A stretch of DNA of 29,955 bases from a virus, in the IMG/VR virus record IMGVR_UViG_3300047551_002806, positions 1 through 29,955 of that record; one strand, given 5' to 3'. Each line of letters begins with the position of its first letter. Position 1 is the stretch's first letter. The position numbers were made by a program, and so were the translations under genes. A model generated the notes under the pieces. It did not search any database. It was not told where the DNA came from and saw only the letters and a list, made by a program, of their open reading frames with translations. This document shows positions 7,375 through 15,187 of this stretch, piece after piece.

Positions 7375-10300
7375 ATGGCAATTCAAATTGGAAAATACAA
7401 AAGACCAGGTGTCTTTTTAGAAGAAATTGATAGGTCAATAATCGATTCACCTACTATCATAGATACATTCAGTACTCTAGTAGTTGGATTTTCTAGGAAA
7501 GGTCCTGTAAACACAGCAGTTCTTATTCAGAATACTTCTGATCTAGAAAGGATTTTTGGTCCATTAGATAGAAATCTAGAAAGAAAAGGATCTTTTTTTC
7601 ACAGAACTATTACCAAGTTACTTGAACAAACACCAGTAACAGCGGTTAATCTTTTATCTACTTCTGATACCGAAGATTTACTAAGATATAGAAGCCTTTC
7701 TACGTCAACAAACAATACCAATTTAGTTAAAAGAACTGCTCCTTACAGAAGATTTTTTGATACTACTGGTTTTTGGAAGCGGGATGAGCAATCTTTTGGC
7801 TCATATACCAAACAAAATCAAGGAGACTACACAAAACAAATTCTTTCATTCACAAATTTCTCTGATAGGGTTATTACTGTTTTTGTTATCAAATCCTCAC
7901 TAACTGGATTTGATAGAACGATGATTGAGTGGTATGGAACTGTAGAAAACATGCCAAGATACCTAAATATGCAAGATTATGCATCAGACTATATGGTTGA
8001 TGTTATTGTTATAGGTGGTGATTGGACAAACTACATCGAACTTACATCTGATCCAAGATGGTCACAATACTTTACCACAGAAGGTATCAAAAAGAGTGAA
8101 CTCAGAAATTTTGCTAATGATAGAAATATCAATCTTCTAGCTTATTATGAAGGTTTATCTCTTGTTCCTTACTTCAGAGATGCTAACGGTAGAAATATCT
8201 TTGTTGAGACAATCATCAATAACGATACCGATAGAACTGGTCTATTTTGTACTTTTGATAATGACCAGTTTGAAACTGATTATCCAAATGGTTTAGTGGA
8301 TTTGATTGGTGCTAATTTAGTTGGAACATCAGCTACTTCTGTTGAGTTTTTATCTTACAAAGAAACACTCATCGAAAAACTTTCATACTCAGAGAAATAT
8401 TTAGACTCACCTGGTAATGTAATCGGACTAGCTGGTACTTTTTCCGGACTAGCTGGTACTTTTTCTAGTGATTTTAGAGTTGCTCCTTCTAGAGAAGAAA
8501 GAACAGCTTTTTATGGCGATGGATATGTATATGATCTTGTGGCTGGGACAATAAGTGGATATACATCATCTTTAAGCCTAATGGGTGATACAAGTTTTAA
8601 TTTTGAATATAAAGTAGGTGTAGACTCTTTTGTGGTTATTGGTTCATCAACTGTATCATTAACTGATAGTTTTACCTTTACTGTTAGTAGTGGAACACTT
8701 TCCAATGGAACTTATTCACAGGTATTTTACTTGAATTCTTCCGGTGAATTTAAAACCCTTAGAGGTTCTACAAAACCAACAGTTGCAGCTACAGATATTG
8801 TTCTAGGTTATACAACTTACGATATTGTTTCTGGATCATTTAGTAGCGTTACTTATTCGAATGTTACTGTAGGCCATTCCGGATATAAAGAACTTGTACA
8901 TGGATCTACATCAGATTACTATATTACAGCAACTGGTTCGGATCTTAAAACATTGAACGTATTATTCCCATCAACTACCGGAACAATTCCAACATCTGAT
9001 TATGAAAATTATAGAAGAATTAAAACATTCAATTCTCTAACATCTTTTTTACAATCAACTGATAAATACAAGGGATCTATTGTTTTGAACACGGCTTTTG
9101 ATAAACTAAGTTTACAAAATACCGAAGTTCAAAACGTAGTAAATACACAAACACAGAACAAATCTTTTCAACTTGTTTTACCACAAGCTGTAACCACTTT
9201 GATGACTTCGGGAGTTCTTATACTATACCGAGTAGATAATGAGTTGATACTTGGTGAAAATGGATTCGAAACAAAGACAGCAGTAGCCGAGACTACAGAC
9301 ATGGGATCTGTTGGTGAATGGTCAACTTTTTACAGAAACTACTACGATGGAAATATAAACACTGGTGATTACTTCCACCCTAATGTACTATCAGGAACTA
9401 TCAGCTACCAGTTTATAAACTCTGATCTTGATTTGATTTTATTTACTGGAACAGAACCATCAGAAATAGCAGCAGGTTTTTCTTTCGTCTTACCAGATTC
9501 CACACTCAATACAAGTGTATATGAAATTATTTCCGCAAGTGGATCATATTGGGTATTAGACAAAGTAGTTACTGACGAGACAGGTGTTGCAAATTATATT
9601 TGGGATGCTGATACTAAACATTACCTTAAAATGTATACTTCTGATACAAGTTCAAATGAAAATCTTGTATGTAAATTTACAGATGAAACATTAGCTGGCT
9701 CTCAACCTTTAGTAAACTTAGATTACAACACAAATTTCTTCCCATATTCAAAAAGAGGAAACTTCGATCAAACTGTAGATATCTTAGTTCCAACAGGTTG
9801 GACAGAAAATACTAACAAAATACTAGTAGATTCTACAAGATATCCAGAAATAAAAATCGGTGATTTTCTTGAAGCAGACTACTCAACCGCTTCTCTAGCA
9901 ACTGGTGAAGTGCCAAGGAAACTTACCCGTATCTTAACAAAGAGAAGATGGACAGGTAATACATCACTTACAGAACTTACTTGTGATTCAGCAATTAAGA
10001 AAACTACAGTCAACGGTGATTATATCACTAAAAGATACAGTCAAATTGAAAGCTATGTTACAACCTATAAGGGTTTAGCATTCGAAGGTTTCAATATAAG
10101 AGAAGCATCTATGCCGGATGGAACAGAAACTCGTCAAAACCAGATTCTAAATCTGGTAGCTAAAGGAACACCACTTTTCAGAGCTCTTACAAATAAAGAA
10201 GCTCTCGACTTCAGATATGTTGTCGACTCATTTGGACTTGGTCTGATTGAGAATTCGAAACAACAACTGGTTGATATTTGTGGTGAAAGACTTGACGCTT

Positions 10301-11112
10301 TCGGAATTATCAACATGCCATCTATGAGAAGCTTCAGAACTTCTGTATCACCGAGTTTTGTAGACAGCGAGAATGTTCTTCAAACTAGCTTTATAGCAGA
10401 GGGTGGTGATCCCGATACGGCCGCTGCTTTCTTATACTCCTTTGGTCAAGGAAAGGGTGTATCTGCTGTTGGTTATTTCGCACCTTATGTTACAATTGAT
10501 GACAATGGAAGAATAATAGATGTTCCACCAGCTATGTATGTAGCAGGTTCCTATCTTCGTAAAATTGTAACAACAAACTCAACAATCACTCCTTGGACTG
10601 TTGTTGCAGGTGTTACTAATGGTAGAGTTTTAGGAATAAACAATCTTGAAATGGACTTCTCACTAACAGATATTGAGAACCTAAACGGAGCTAAAATGAA
10701 TCCAATTGTGTTCAAGAGAAACAGAGGATTTGTTATTGAAACAGAGAATACAGCACAAACTCAGTTTGTATCTGCTCTATCTTATATTCACGTTAGAGAA
10801 GTTCTCATTGAACTAGAAAGAGAACTAGCTGATATGTTACTAGACTTCCAATGGAAGTTCAACACCCCAGAAATCAGAGCAGAAATTAAACTTAGAGCTG
10901 ATGTAATCTGTGAAACATATGTTAACAGGTCTGGATTGTACAACTACTTCAACAAATGTGATGAAGAAAACAACACACCTGATATTATCGATAATCAGAT
11001 TGGTGTATTGGATACGTATGTAGAACCGATTAAGGCTATGGGTGTTATAGTAAATAACGTAACAATCCTAAGAACCGGGGCGATACAAAGTGGTGGATTT
11101 ATCACAGCTTAA
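7375..11112 (+). CDS. Contractile tail sheath protein (T4 gp18-like), oversized
   Basis: 1245 residues, about twice the length of T4 gp18. The N-terminus is typical of sheath proteins: YKRPGVFLEEIDRS, then TLVVGFSRKGPVNTAVLIQN, LERIFGPLD and a TPVTAVNLL strand. The C-terminal domain (about 902-1245) is also diagnostic: FEGFNIREASMPDGTE, the region around GVTNGRVLGI, NPIVFKRNRGFVIETENTAQ, and a helical end with SALSYIHVREVLIELERELA. Residues about 340-900 are an insertion rich in Ser/Thr/Gly beta strands, with a 7-residue tandem duplication (GLAGTFS). In T4-like tails the sheath contracts to drive the tube into the cell, and the inserted domains should lie on its outer face. A strong terminator follows. 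The usual adjacent tail-tube gene is absent. Confidence 0.9.
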   Translation: MAIQIGKYKRPGVFLEEIDRSIIDSPTIIDTFSTLVVGFSRKGPVNTAVLIQNTSDLERIFGPLDRNLERKGSFFHRTITKLLEQTPVTAVNLLSTSDTEDLLRYRSLSTSTNNTNLVKRTAPYRRFFDTTGFWKRDEQSFGSYTKQNQGDYTKQILSFTNFSDRVITVFVIKSSLTGFDRTMIEWYGTVENMPRYLNMQDYASDYMVDVIVIGGDWTNYIELTSDPRWSQYFTTEGIKKSELRNFANDRNINLLAYYEGLSLVPYFRDANGRNIFVETIINNDTDRTGLFCTFDNDQFETDYPNGLVDLIGANLVGTSATSVEFLSYKETLIEKLSYSEKYLDSPGNVIGLAGTFSGLAGTFSSDFRVAPSREERTAFYGDGYVYDLVAGTISGYTSSLSLMGDTSFNFEYKVGVDSFVVIGSSTVSLTDSFTFTVSSGTLSNGTYSQVFYLNSSGEFKTLRGSTKPTVAATDIVLGYTTYDIVSGSFSSVTYSNVTVGHSGYKELVHGSTSDYYITATGSDLKTLNVLFPSTTGTIPTSDYENYRRIKTFNSLTSFLQSTDKYKGSIVLNTAFDKLSLQNTEVQNVVNTQTQNKSFQLVLPQAVTTLMTSGVLILYRVDNELILGENGFETKTAVAETTDMGSVGEWSTFYRNYYDGNINTGDYFHPNVLSGTISYQFINSDLDLILFTGTEPSEIAAGFSFVLPDSTLNTSVYEIISASGSYWVLDKVVTDETGVANYIWDADTKHYLKMYTSDTSSNENLVCKFTDETLAGSQPLVNLDYNTNFFPYSKRGNFDQTVDILVPTGWTENTNKILVDSTRYPEIKIGDFLEADYSTASLATGEVPRKLTRILTKRRWTGNTSLTELTCDSAIKKTTVNGDYITKRYSQIESYVTTYKGLAFEGFNIREASMPDGTETRQNQILNLVAKGTPLFRALTNKEALDFRYVVDSFGLGLIENSKQQLVDICGERLDAFGIINMPSMRSFRTSVSPSFVDSENVLQTSFIAEGGDPDTAAAFLYSFGQGKGVSAVGYFAPYVTIDDNGRIIDVPPAMYVAGSYLRKIVTTNSTITPWTVVAGVTNGRVLGINNLEMDFSLTDIENLNGAKMNPIVFKRNRGFVIETENTAQTQFVSALSYIHVREVLIELERELADMLLDFQWKFNTPEIRAEIKLRADVICETYVNRSGLYNYFNKCDEENNTPDIIDNQIGVLDTYVEPIKAMGVIVNNVTILRTGAIQSGGFITA
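8425..8466 (+). repeat. 21-bp tandem duplication within sheath gene
   Basis: Two direct copies of a 21-base unit starting GGACTAGCTGGTAC differ only at the last base (C versus T). They encode GLAGTFS twice, at the start of the inserted region. The near identity implies a recent in-frame duplication. Confidence 0.9.
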
Positions 11113-11126
11113 TAAAAAATACCTAC

Positions 11127-11158
11127 AAAAAAACCAGACCTGTGTGTCTGGTTTTTTT
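11127..11158 (+). terminator. Rho-independent terminator after tail sheath
   Basis: CCAGAC (11134-11139) and GTCTGG (11146-11151) form a stem with loop CTGTGT, extended by A and T runs. Seven Ts follow. Confidence 0.9.
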
Positions 11159-11180
11159 ATGCAGAAAACTTTTGGAATAT

Positions 11181-11192
11181 TTTATATATATG
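11181..11192 (+). promoter_or_regulatory. TATATATA promoter element of endonuclease gene
   Basis: TTTATATATATG lies 9 bases before ATG 11202. The short leader contains GAAAGG, a weak Shine-Dalgarno-like match. Confidence 0.45.
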
Positions 11193-11201
11193 TAGAAAGG
11201 T

Positions 11202-12908
11202 ATGTTAGAAGATTTTGATAAACTATTGAAATATGATGTTTCAGGAAAAATGTCAAAAGAATCCTATGTTAGATATCACTATCCAAAACATTATCTAGAT
11301 ATTCTGAATTTCTGCAAAGAAAATGAGTTAGATGATTTACCTTTCAAAGAAAAGGTATATTTATCATATCATCGGATTTCTATTCGCCCAAAGTGTAAAA
11401 GAGATGGTTGTCAAAATCACACCAAATACAAAAATTCAACTTTAGGTTACATTTCTTATTGTTCAACAAAATGCATTTCATCTGATCCGGACATAAAAGA
11501 TCTAAAAAAAACTAAATCACTTGAAAAGTGGGGAACTAAAACACCAAGTGAATCACCCATCATTCGTAATAAGATAATACAAACCAATCAAAGCAAATGG
11601 GGTGGGAACTCACCTATGTCTAATGATATTATAAAAAATAAATCAAAAGAAACGCTCATCAAAAACTGGAATGTTGATAATCCATCAAAGAATAAAGATA
11701 TATTAGAAAGAAGAGCCAAAAGTTTCAGGGAAAATATTGATGTTTGGAAGGAATCTTTCAAGAAAAGTTCTCTACAGAGATGGGGTACAGAACATCCGTG
11801 GTCTAACCCTGAAGTTCATAGAAAAACAATCACCGAGTTTTACAAAAACTATAAGGATAGAATTGAAGAAAAAATAAATCCATCGGACTATACATTTCTA
11901 GGGTTTGATAAGGATACAGATACAACCAATTTGAATTTTCAATGTAAGAAATGTTCAAATAATTTCAACATCTTAACCTATCAGTTTTACACAAGAATTA
12001 AAAACTCAACACCACTATGTACTATCTGTCATCCTATAGGTGAGACTATCTCATTAAAACAAGAAGAATTGTTAAAAATATTTCAGGAAAATTTTGATGG
12101 TATAGTTCTTATGAATGACAAATCAGCAATATATCCCAAAGAGCTTGATTTTTATATACCAGATCTTAAAATTGCTTTTGAATTTAACGGAGTTTTTTGG
12201 CACTCATCTAGATTTAAAGCAAAAGACTACCATCTAGAAAAAATGAATAAGTGTCAAGAGTTAGGGGTAAAACTCTACACCATCTGGGAAGATGATTACT
12301 TGACTAAGTGGGATATTGTTAAATCTTTTATATTAAATAAGTTAAAAAGACCAACAACTCGTATTTGGGCTAGAAAATGTGAAATAAAGGAAGTGCCCTA
12401 TCTAGAATCAAAAAAGTTTCTAGAGGATAATCATCTACAAGGAGATTGTAAATCTTCAATAAGGTTGGGATTATACTACGAATCAGAATTAATATCACTT
12501 ATGTGCTTTTCTAAAATAAGATTACCTATTTCTAGAAAAGGTGGCGAAGGCATATGGGAATTGACTAGGTTTTGTAATAGGAATTATACCAGTTGCCCTG
12601 GAAGTGCCTCAAAATTATTAACATATTTTAAAAATAACTATTCTTGGATACAAATACAAACCTACTCAGATAATATGATCTCACAGGGAGATCTATATAA
12701 AACTTTAGGTTTTGACTATTCAGGAACTTCAAGACCCGGATATTGGTATGTAGTAAATGGTATTAGAAAGCACCGTTTCAACTACAGAAAACACTTACTT
12801 GTTAAAAAGGGAGCAGATCCAAATAAAACAGAAGACGAAATAACACAAGAACTCGGATACATAAGAGTATGGAATTGTGGTAATAAAAAATGGATTCTAA
12901 ATAAGTAG
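11202..12908 (+). CDS. Vsr-like free-standing homing endonuclease
   Basis: 568 residues. An N-terminal cysteine cluster (CKRDGC, later YCSTKC) looks zinc-binding. Several repeats of the type KWGxxxPxxxP follow (SLEKWGTKTPSESP, SKWGGNSPMS, LQRWGTEHPWSNPE), probably DNA-binding. A second zinc ribbon (CKKC, CTIC) precedes a Vsr/EDxHD-type nuclease domain: E314, D316 (ELDFYIP), E327 in EFNG, H334 in FWH, DYHLEK and IWEDD. The C-terminal 180 residues (HLQGDCKSSIRLGLYYESEL, ELTRFCNRN, ASKL, LYKTLGF) may be a GNAT-like domain. It is flanked by its own promoter element and terminators between sheath and protease genes, as expected of a mobile endonuclease gene that cuts unoccupied alleles nearby. Paralogue: 16945-18462. 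Confidence 0.8.
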   Translation: MLEDFDKLLKYDVSGKMSKESYVRYHYPKHYLDILNFCKENELDDLPFKEKVYLSYHRISIRPKCKRDGCQNHTKYKNSTLGYISYCSTKCISSDPDIKDLKKTKSLEKWGTKTPSESPIIRNKIIQTNQSKWGGNSPMSNDIIKNKSKETLIKNWNVDNPSKNKDILERRAKSFRENIDVWKESFKKSSLQRWGTEHPWSNPEVHRKTITEFYKNYKDRIEEKINPSDYTFLGFDKDTDTTNLNFQCKKCSNNFNILTYQFYTRIKNSTPLCTICHPIGETISLKQEELLKIFQENFDGIVLMNDKSAIYPKELDFYIPDLKIAFEFNGVFWHSSRFKAKDYHLEKMNKCQELGVKLYTIWEDDYLTKWDIVKSFILNKLKRPTTRIWARKCEIKEVPYLESKKFLEDNHLQGDCKSSIRLGLYYESELISLMCFSKIRLPISRKGGEGIWELTRFCNRNYTSCPGSASKLLTYFKNNYSWIQIQTYSDNMISQGDLYKTLGFDYSGTSRPGYWYVVNGIRKHRFNYRKHLLVKKGADPNKTEDEITQELGYIRVWNCGNKKWILNK

Positions 12909-12924
12909 GTTTTTTAGTTTATAT

Positions 12925-12957
12925 AAAAAATCCACCTTCTTTAATAGTGGATTTTTT
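12925..12957 (+). terminator. Rho-independent terminator after first endonuclease
   Basis: AAAAAATCCAC pairs perfectly with GTGGATTTTTT (11 bp, 11-base loop), ending in a T-tract. A related but degraded copy lies at 15122-15156. Confidence 0.85.
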
Positions 12958-12961
12958 AAAT

Positions 12962-12970
12962 AATATATAA
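12962..12970 (+). promoter_or_regulatory. AATATATAA promoter element of protease-scaffold gene
   Basis: AATATATAA is 16 bases before ATG 12987 and abuts the terminator. The leader is ACAAAAAAAAGCCTTC. Confidence 0.5.
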
Positions 12971-12986
12971 ACAAAAAAAAGCCTTC

Positions 12987-15113
12987 ATGAAACCTATACT
13001 AATTGTTGAAAACAACGCAAATCCGCTTAAGGTAAATGAGAGCGCATCATCATCAAAAGGAAATAATTATGTTCTAGGTGGTATTTTCACAGAGTTTGAT
13101 AAGAAAAATCGTAACGAAAGAATTTACACTGCGAATAAGTTTATTCCAGCACTAAACGAGTTGAATGAAAGAATTGAAAACATGGGTGTCGTCTATGGCG
13201 AGTTTGATCACCCAGATGTTTTTGATACATCTCTTTCAAGAGCTTCCCACCTAGTTCTAGAAGCTAGATACCACAAGAATGAAAACAGAGTGGATGGTAG
13301 AATTAAATTACTATCAACTTATTGGGGTAAAGAGGCCAAATCACTTGTTGACGATGGTTGTCCGATCTTTGTTTCCTCAAGAGCAGCTGGTATTACTGAA
13401 TCCGACGGATCAGTAACACTCAAAAAACTATTTACTTATGACATTGTAGCAGATCCAGGATTTGCTTCAGCTAAGATGACTTCAATCAATGAATCTTTAG
13501 GATTCAATAATAAAAGCAACTTTAGGATATATGAAGTATCCAACGAGTCCAAAATAAATGAACTTTTTAATATGAACAAAAACGAATTTGTTACAAAAAG
13601 ACAACTCACGGACTATTCAAATTATTTAATTAACGAGATCGCTTCAACAAAACAACAGGTAAAAACAGCTATCACCAAAGGTAGTGTTGAACCTAGAAAA
13701 GTTGAAAAACTTATTGAGTATTACGAAGAACTTAATAAGACTAACGGTCAAGTAGTTAAATATTTAGATTATCTAGCTGAGAAAATTCAGGTCGTTGTTA
13801 ATGAAAACAAAGACTTGAAAACAAGAACTGAGAAAATTATTTCTCATAATGACTATCTAGCTGAAAATCTAGAAAAAGCAATTAACTATTCTGAATATCT
13901 AGCTGAAAATCTAGATAAGAATATTTCTTACTCTGAATATCTTGCTGAGAATGTAGATAGAAATATCTCTTACTCAAAGTATTTAGCTGAAAACTTAGAT
14001 AGAAATATCTCTTATTCTGAATATCTAGCTGAAAATGTAGATAGAAATATTTCTTATTCTGAATATCTAGCTGAGAACTTAGATAGAAATATCTCTTATT
14101 CTGAATATATTGCTGAAAATCTTGATAGTAGTATTAAGTATGCTGAATACATAGCTGAAAATCTTGATACAAATATCGCTTACTCTGAATATCTAGCTGA
14201 AAATCTAGATAACTCTATTGCTTACTCTGAGTATATCGCTGAAAACCTTGATGGTAACATCGCCTACTCTGAATATATCGCCGAACACCTAGATGATAAC
14301 ATCGCTTATTCTGAGTATCTAGCTGAAAATGTTGATAAGACAATTTCTTATGCTGGACTTATTTCAGAAAAATTAAATGGTTCAAGACTCAATGAATCAA
14401 GAGGGGGTAAAGTTGTTCCAACACTCGAAGACTTCGGATTTGAAGAAGAGGTAGTTGATGAAATGCCAACGATGTATGGTAAAATGAAAAAGGATCTTCC
14501 AAAATCAACTTCTGCATACTATATGGACACAGAAGGTTGTGAAGAGTGTGGTTACGATGAAGATACTATCGAAGATCCACTCGAAGAGAACCCCGTTTAC
14601 AATGAATCTAAATTATCAAAACAAATAGATAAACTGATTTTAGAAGCTAAAAAAAGAAAAGTTTCTGAGAATAATGATTTGAATTTCTTAAAATTCCTCA
14701 ACAAAACACAAGTAGATAGTTTCCACAATCTTACAACAGAAGAGCAGGAAACAGTTAAACTTTATGTAAACGAAAGAAGTTACTTTACTGGTGGAGAAGT
14801 TTTAAGACTAATCAACGAGGCCCTATCGGCCAAAAACGAGTCTTTAGAAGAAAGACTAATCAGATTGATGCCTGATAACATAAAGCCAATCTGGAACAAG
14901 ATCGATGAATCAACTAAAAAATCGATTGTATCACAAGCTAAACTTTATCCAGAACTTGATTCTGAACTTAAAGTTGAACACTTCTGGAACACAAGACAAT
15001 TCAAAAAAGAACAAACTTCTAAGAAGTTAGTTTCTCACGAAGCTCTTATTCAAGAAGATAGACTTAGTGAAAAAGAAATCGGATCGATATTAGAAAGATT
15101 CAAAAGCATCTAA
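12987..15113 (+). CDS. Prohead protease fused to capsid scaffold (T4 gp21 + gp22-like)
   Basis: 708 residues. Residues 1 to about 168 are a T4 gp21-type prohead protease: GEFDHP with His75, FVSSRA with Ser130 or Ser131, and YDIVADPGF. From memory, the 55-residue His to Ser130 spacing equals that of T4 gp21 (His85, Ser140). Residues 287-454 hold twelve 14-residue repeats (consensus YSEYLAENLDRNIS), two heptads each, thus a regular coiled coil. The rest is charged and helical, as in scaffold cores. In T4 protease and scaffold are separate proteins. Motifs of the (I/L)NE kind recur (SINE/S, KINE/L, LINE/I, RLNE/S, LINE/A) and match SINE/N near the capsid N-terminus, so they are candidate self-cleavage sites. 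It sits immediately upstream of the capsid gene. Confidence 0.85.
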   Translation: MKPILIVENNANPLKVNESASSSKGNNYVLGGIFTEFDKKNRNERIYTANKFIPALNELNERIENMGVVYGEFDHPDVFDTSLSRASHLVLEARYHKNENRVDGRIKLLSTYWGKEAKSLVDDGCPIFVSSRAAGITESDGSVTLKKLFTYDIVADPGFASAKMTSINESLGFNNKSNFRIYEVSNESKINELFNMNKNEFVTKRQLTDYSNYLINEIASTKQQVKTAITKGSVEPRKVEKLIEYYEELNKTNGQVVKYLDYLAEKIQVVVNENKDLKTRTEKIISHNDYLAENLEKAINYSEYLAENLDKNISYSEYLAENVDRNISYSKYLAENLDRNISYSEYLAENVDRNISYSEYLAENLDRNISYSEYIAENLDSSIKYAEYIAENLDTNIAYSEYLAENLDNSIAYSEYIAENLDGNIAYSEYIAEHLDDNIAYSEYLAENVDKTISYAGLISEKLNGSRLNESRGGKVVPTLEDFGFEEEVVDEMPTMYGKMKKDLPKSTSAYYMDTEGCEECGYDEDTIEDPLEENPVYNESKLSKQIDKLILEAKKRKVSENNDLNFLKFLNKTQVDSFHNLTTEEQETVKLYVNERSYFTGGEVLRLINEALSAKNESLEERLIRLMPDNIKPIWNKIDESTKKSIVSQAKLYPELDSELKVEHFWNTRQFKKEQTSKKLVSHEALIQEDRLSEKEIGSILERFKSI
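13845..14348 (+). repeat. Twelve tandem 42-bp units encoding a 14-residue coiled-coil repeat
   Basis: The unit encodes YSEYLAENLDRNIS with variations; units 2-6 are closest to each other, units 7-11 share an Ile-Ala version (YIAENL), and a decayed thirteenth unit follows (YAGLISEKLNG). Each unit is exactly two heptads, so coiled-coil register is kept whatever the copy number. Confidence 0.9.
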
Positions 15114-15121
15114 TATTCGAT

Positions 15122-15156
15122 AAAAAATCCACCCTTCTAAAAAGTATGGTTTTTTA
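15122..15156 (+). terminator. Degenerate terminator upstream of capsid gene
   Basis: The same cassette as 12925-12957, but the right arm reads TATGGTTTTTT instead of GTGGATTTTTT, leaving a broken stem. It probably terminates weakly and lets protease-scaffold transcripts run into the capsid gene. Confidence 0.45.
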
Positions 15157-15158
15157 AA

Positions 15159-15170
15159 GAATATATAAAA
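15159..15170 (+). promoter_or_regulatory. AATATATAAA promoter element of capsid gene
   Basis: GAATATATAAAA lies 17 bases before ATG 15188, followed by CAAAAAAAAATAAAAAA. Promoter and leader are of the same type as those at 6431 and 12962. Confidence 0.55.
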
Positions 15171-15187
15171 CAAAAAAAAATAAAAAA

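Noticed and set aside
13845-14348. Regular 42-bp direct repeats, CRISPR-like at first sight
   Set aside because: There are no spacers; the units are contiguous, in frame and encode a heptad-compatible protein repeat.
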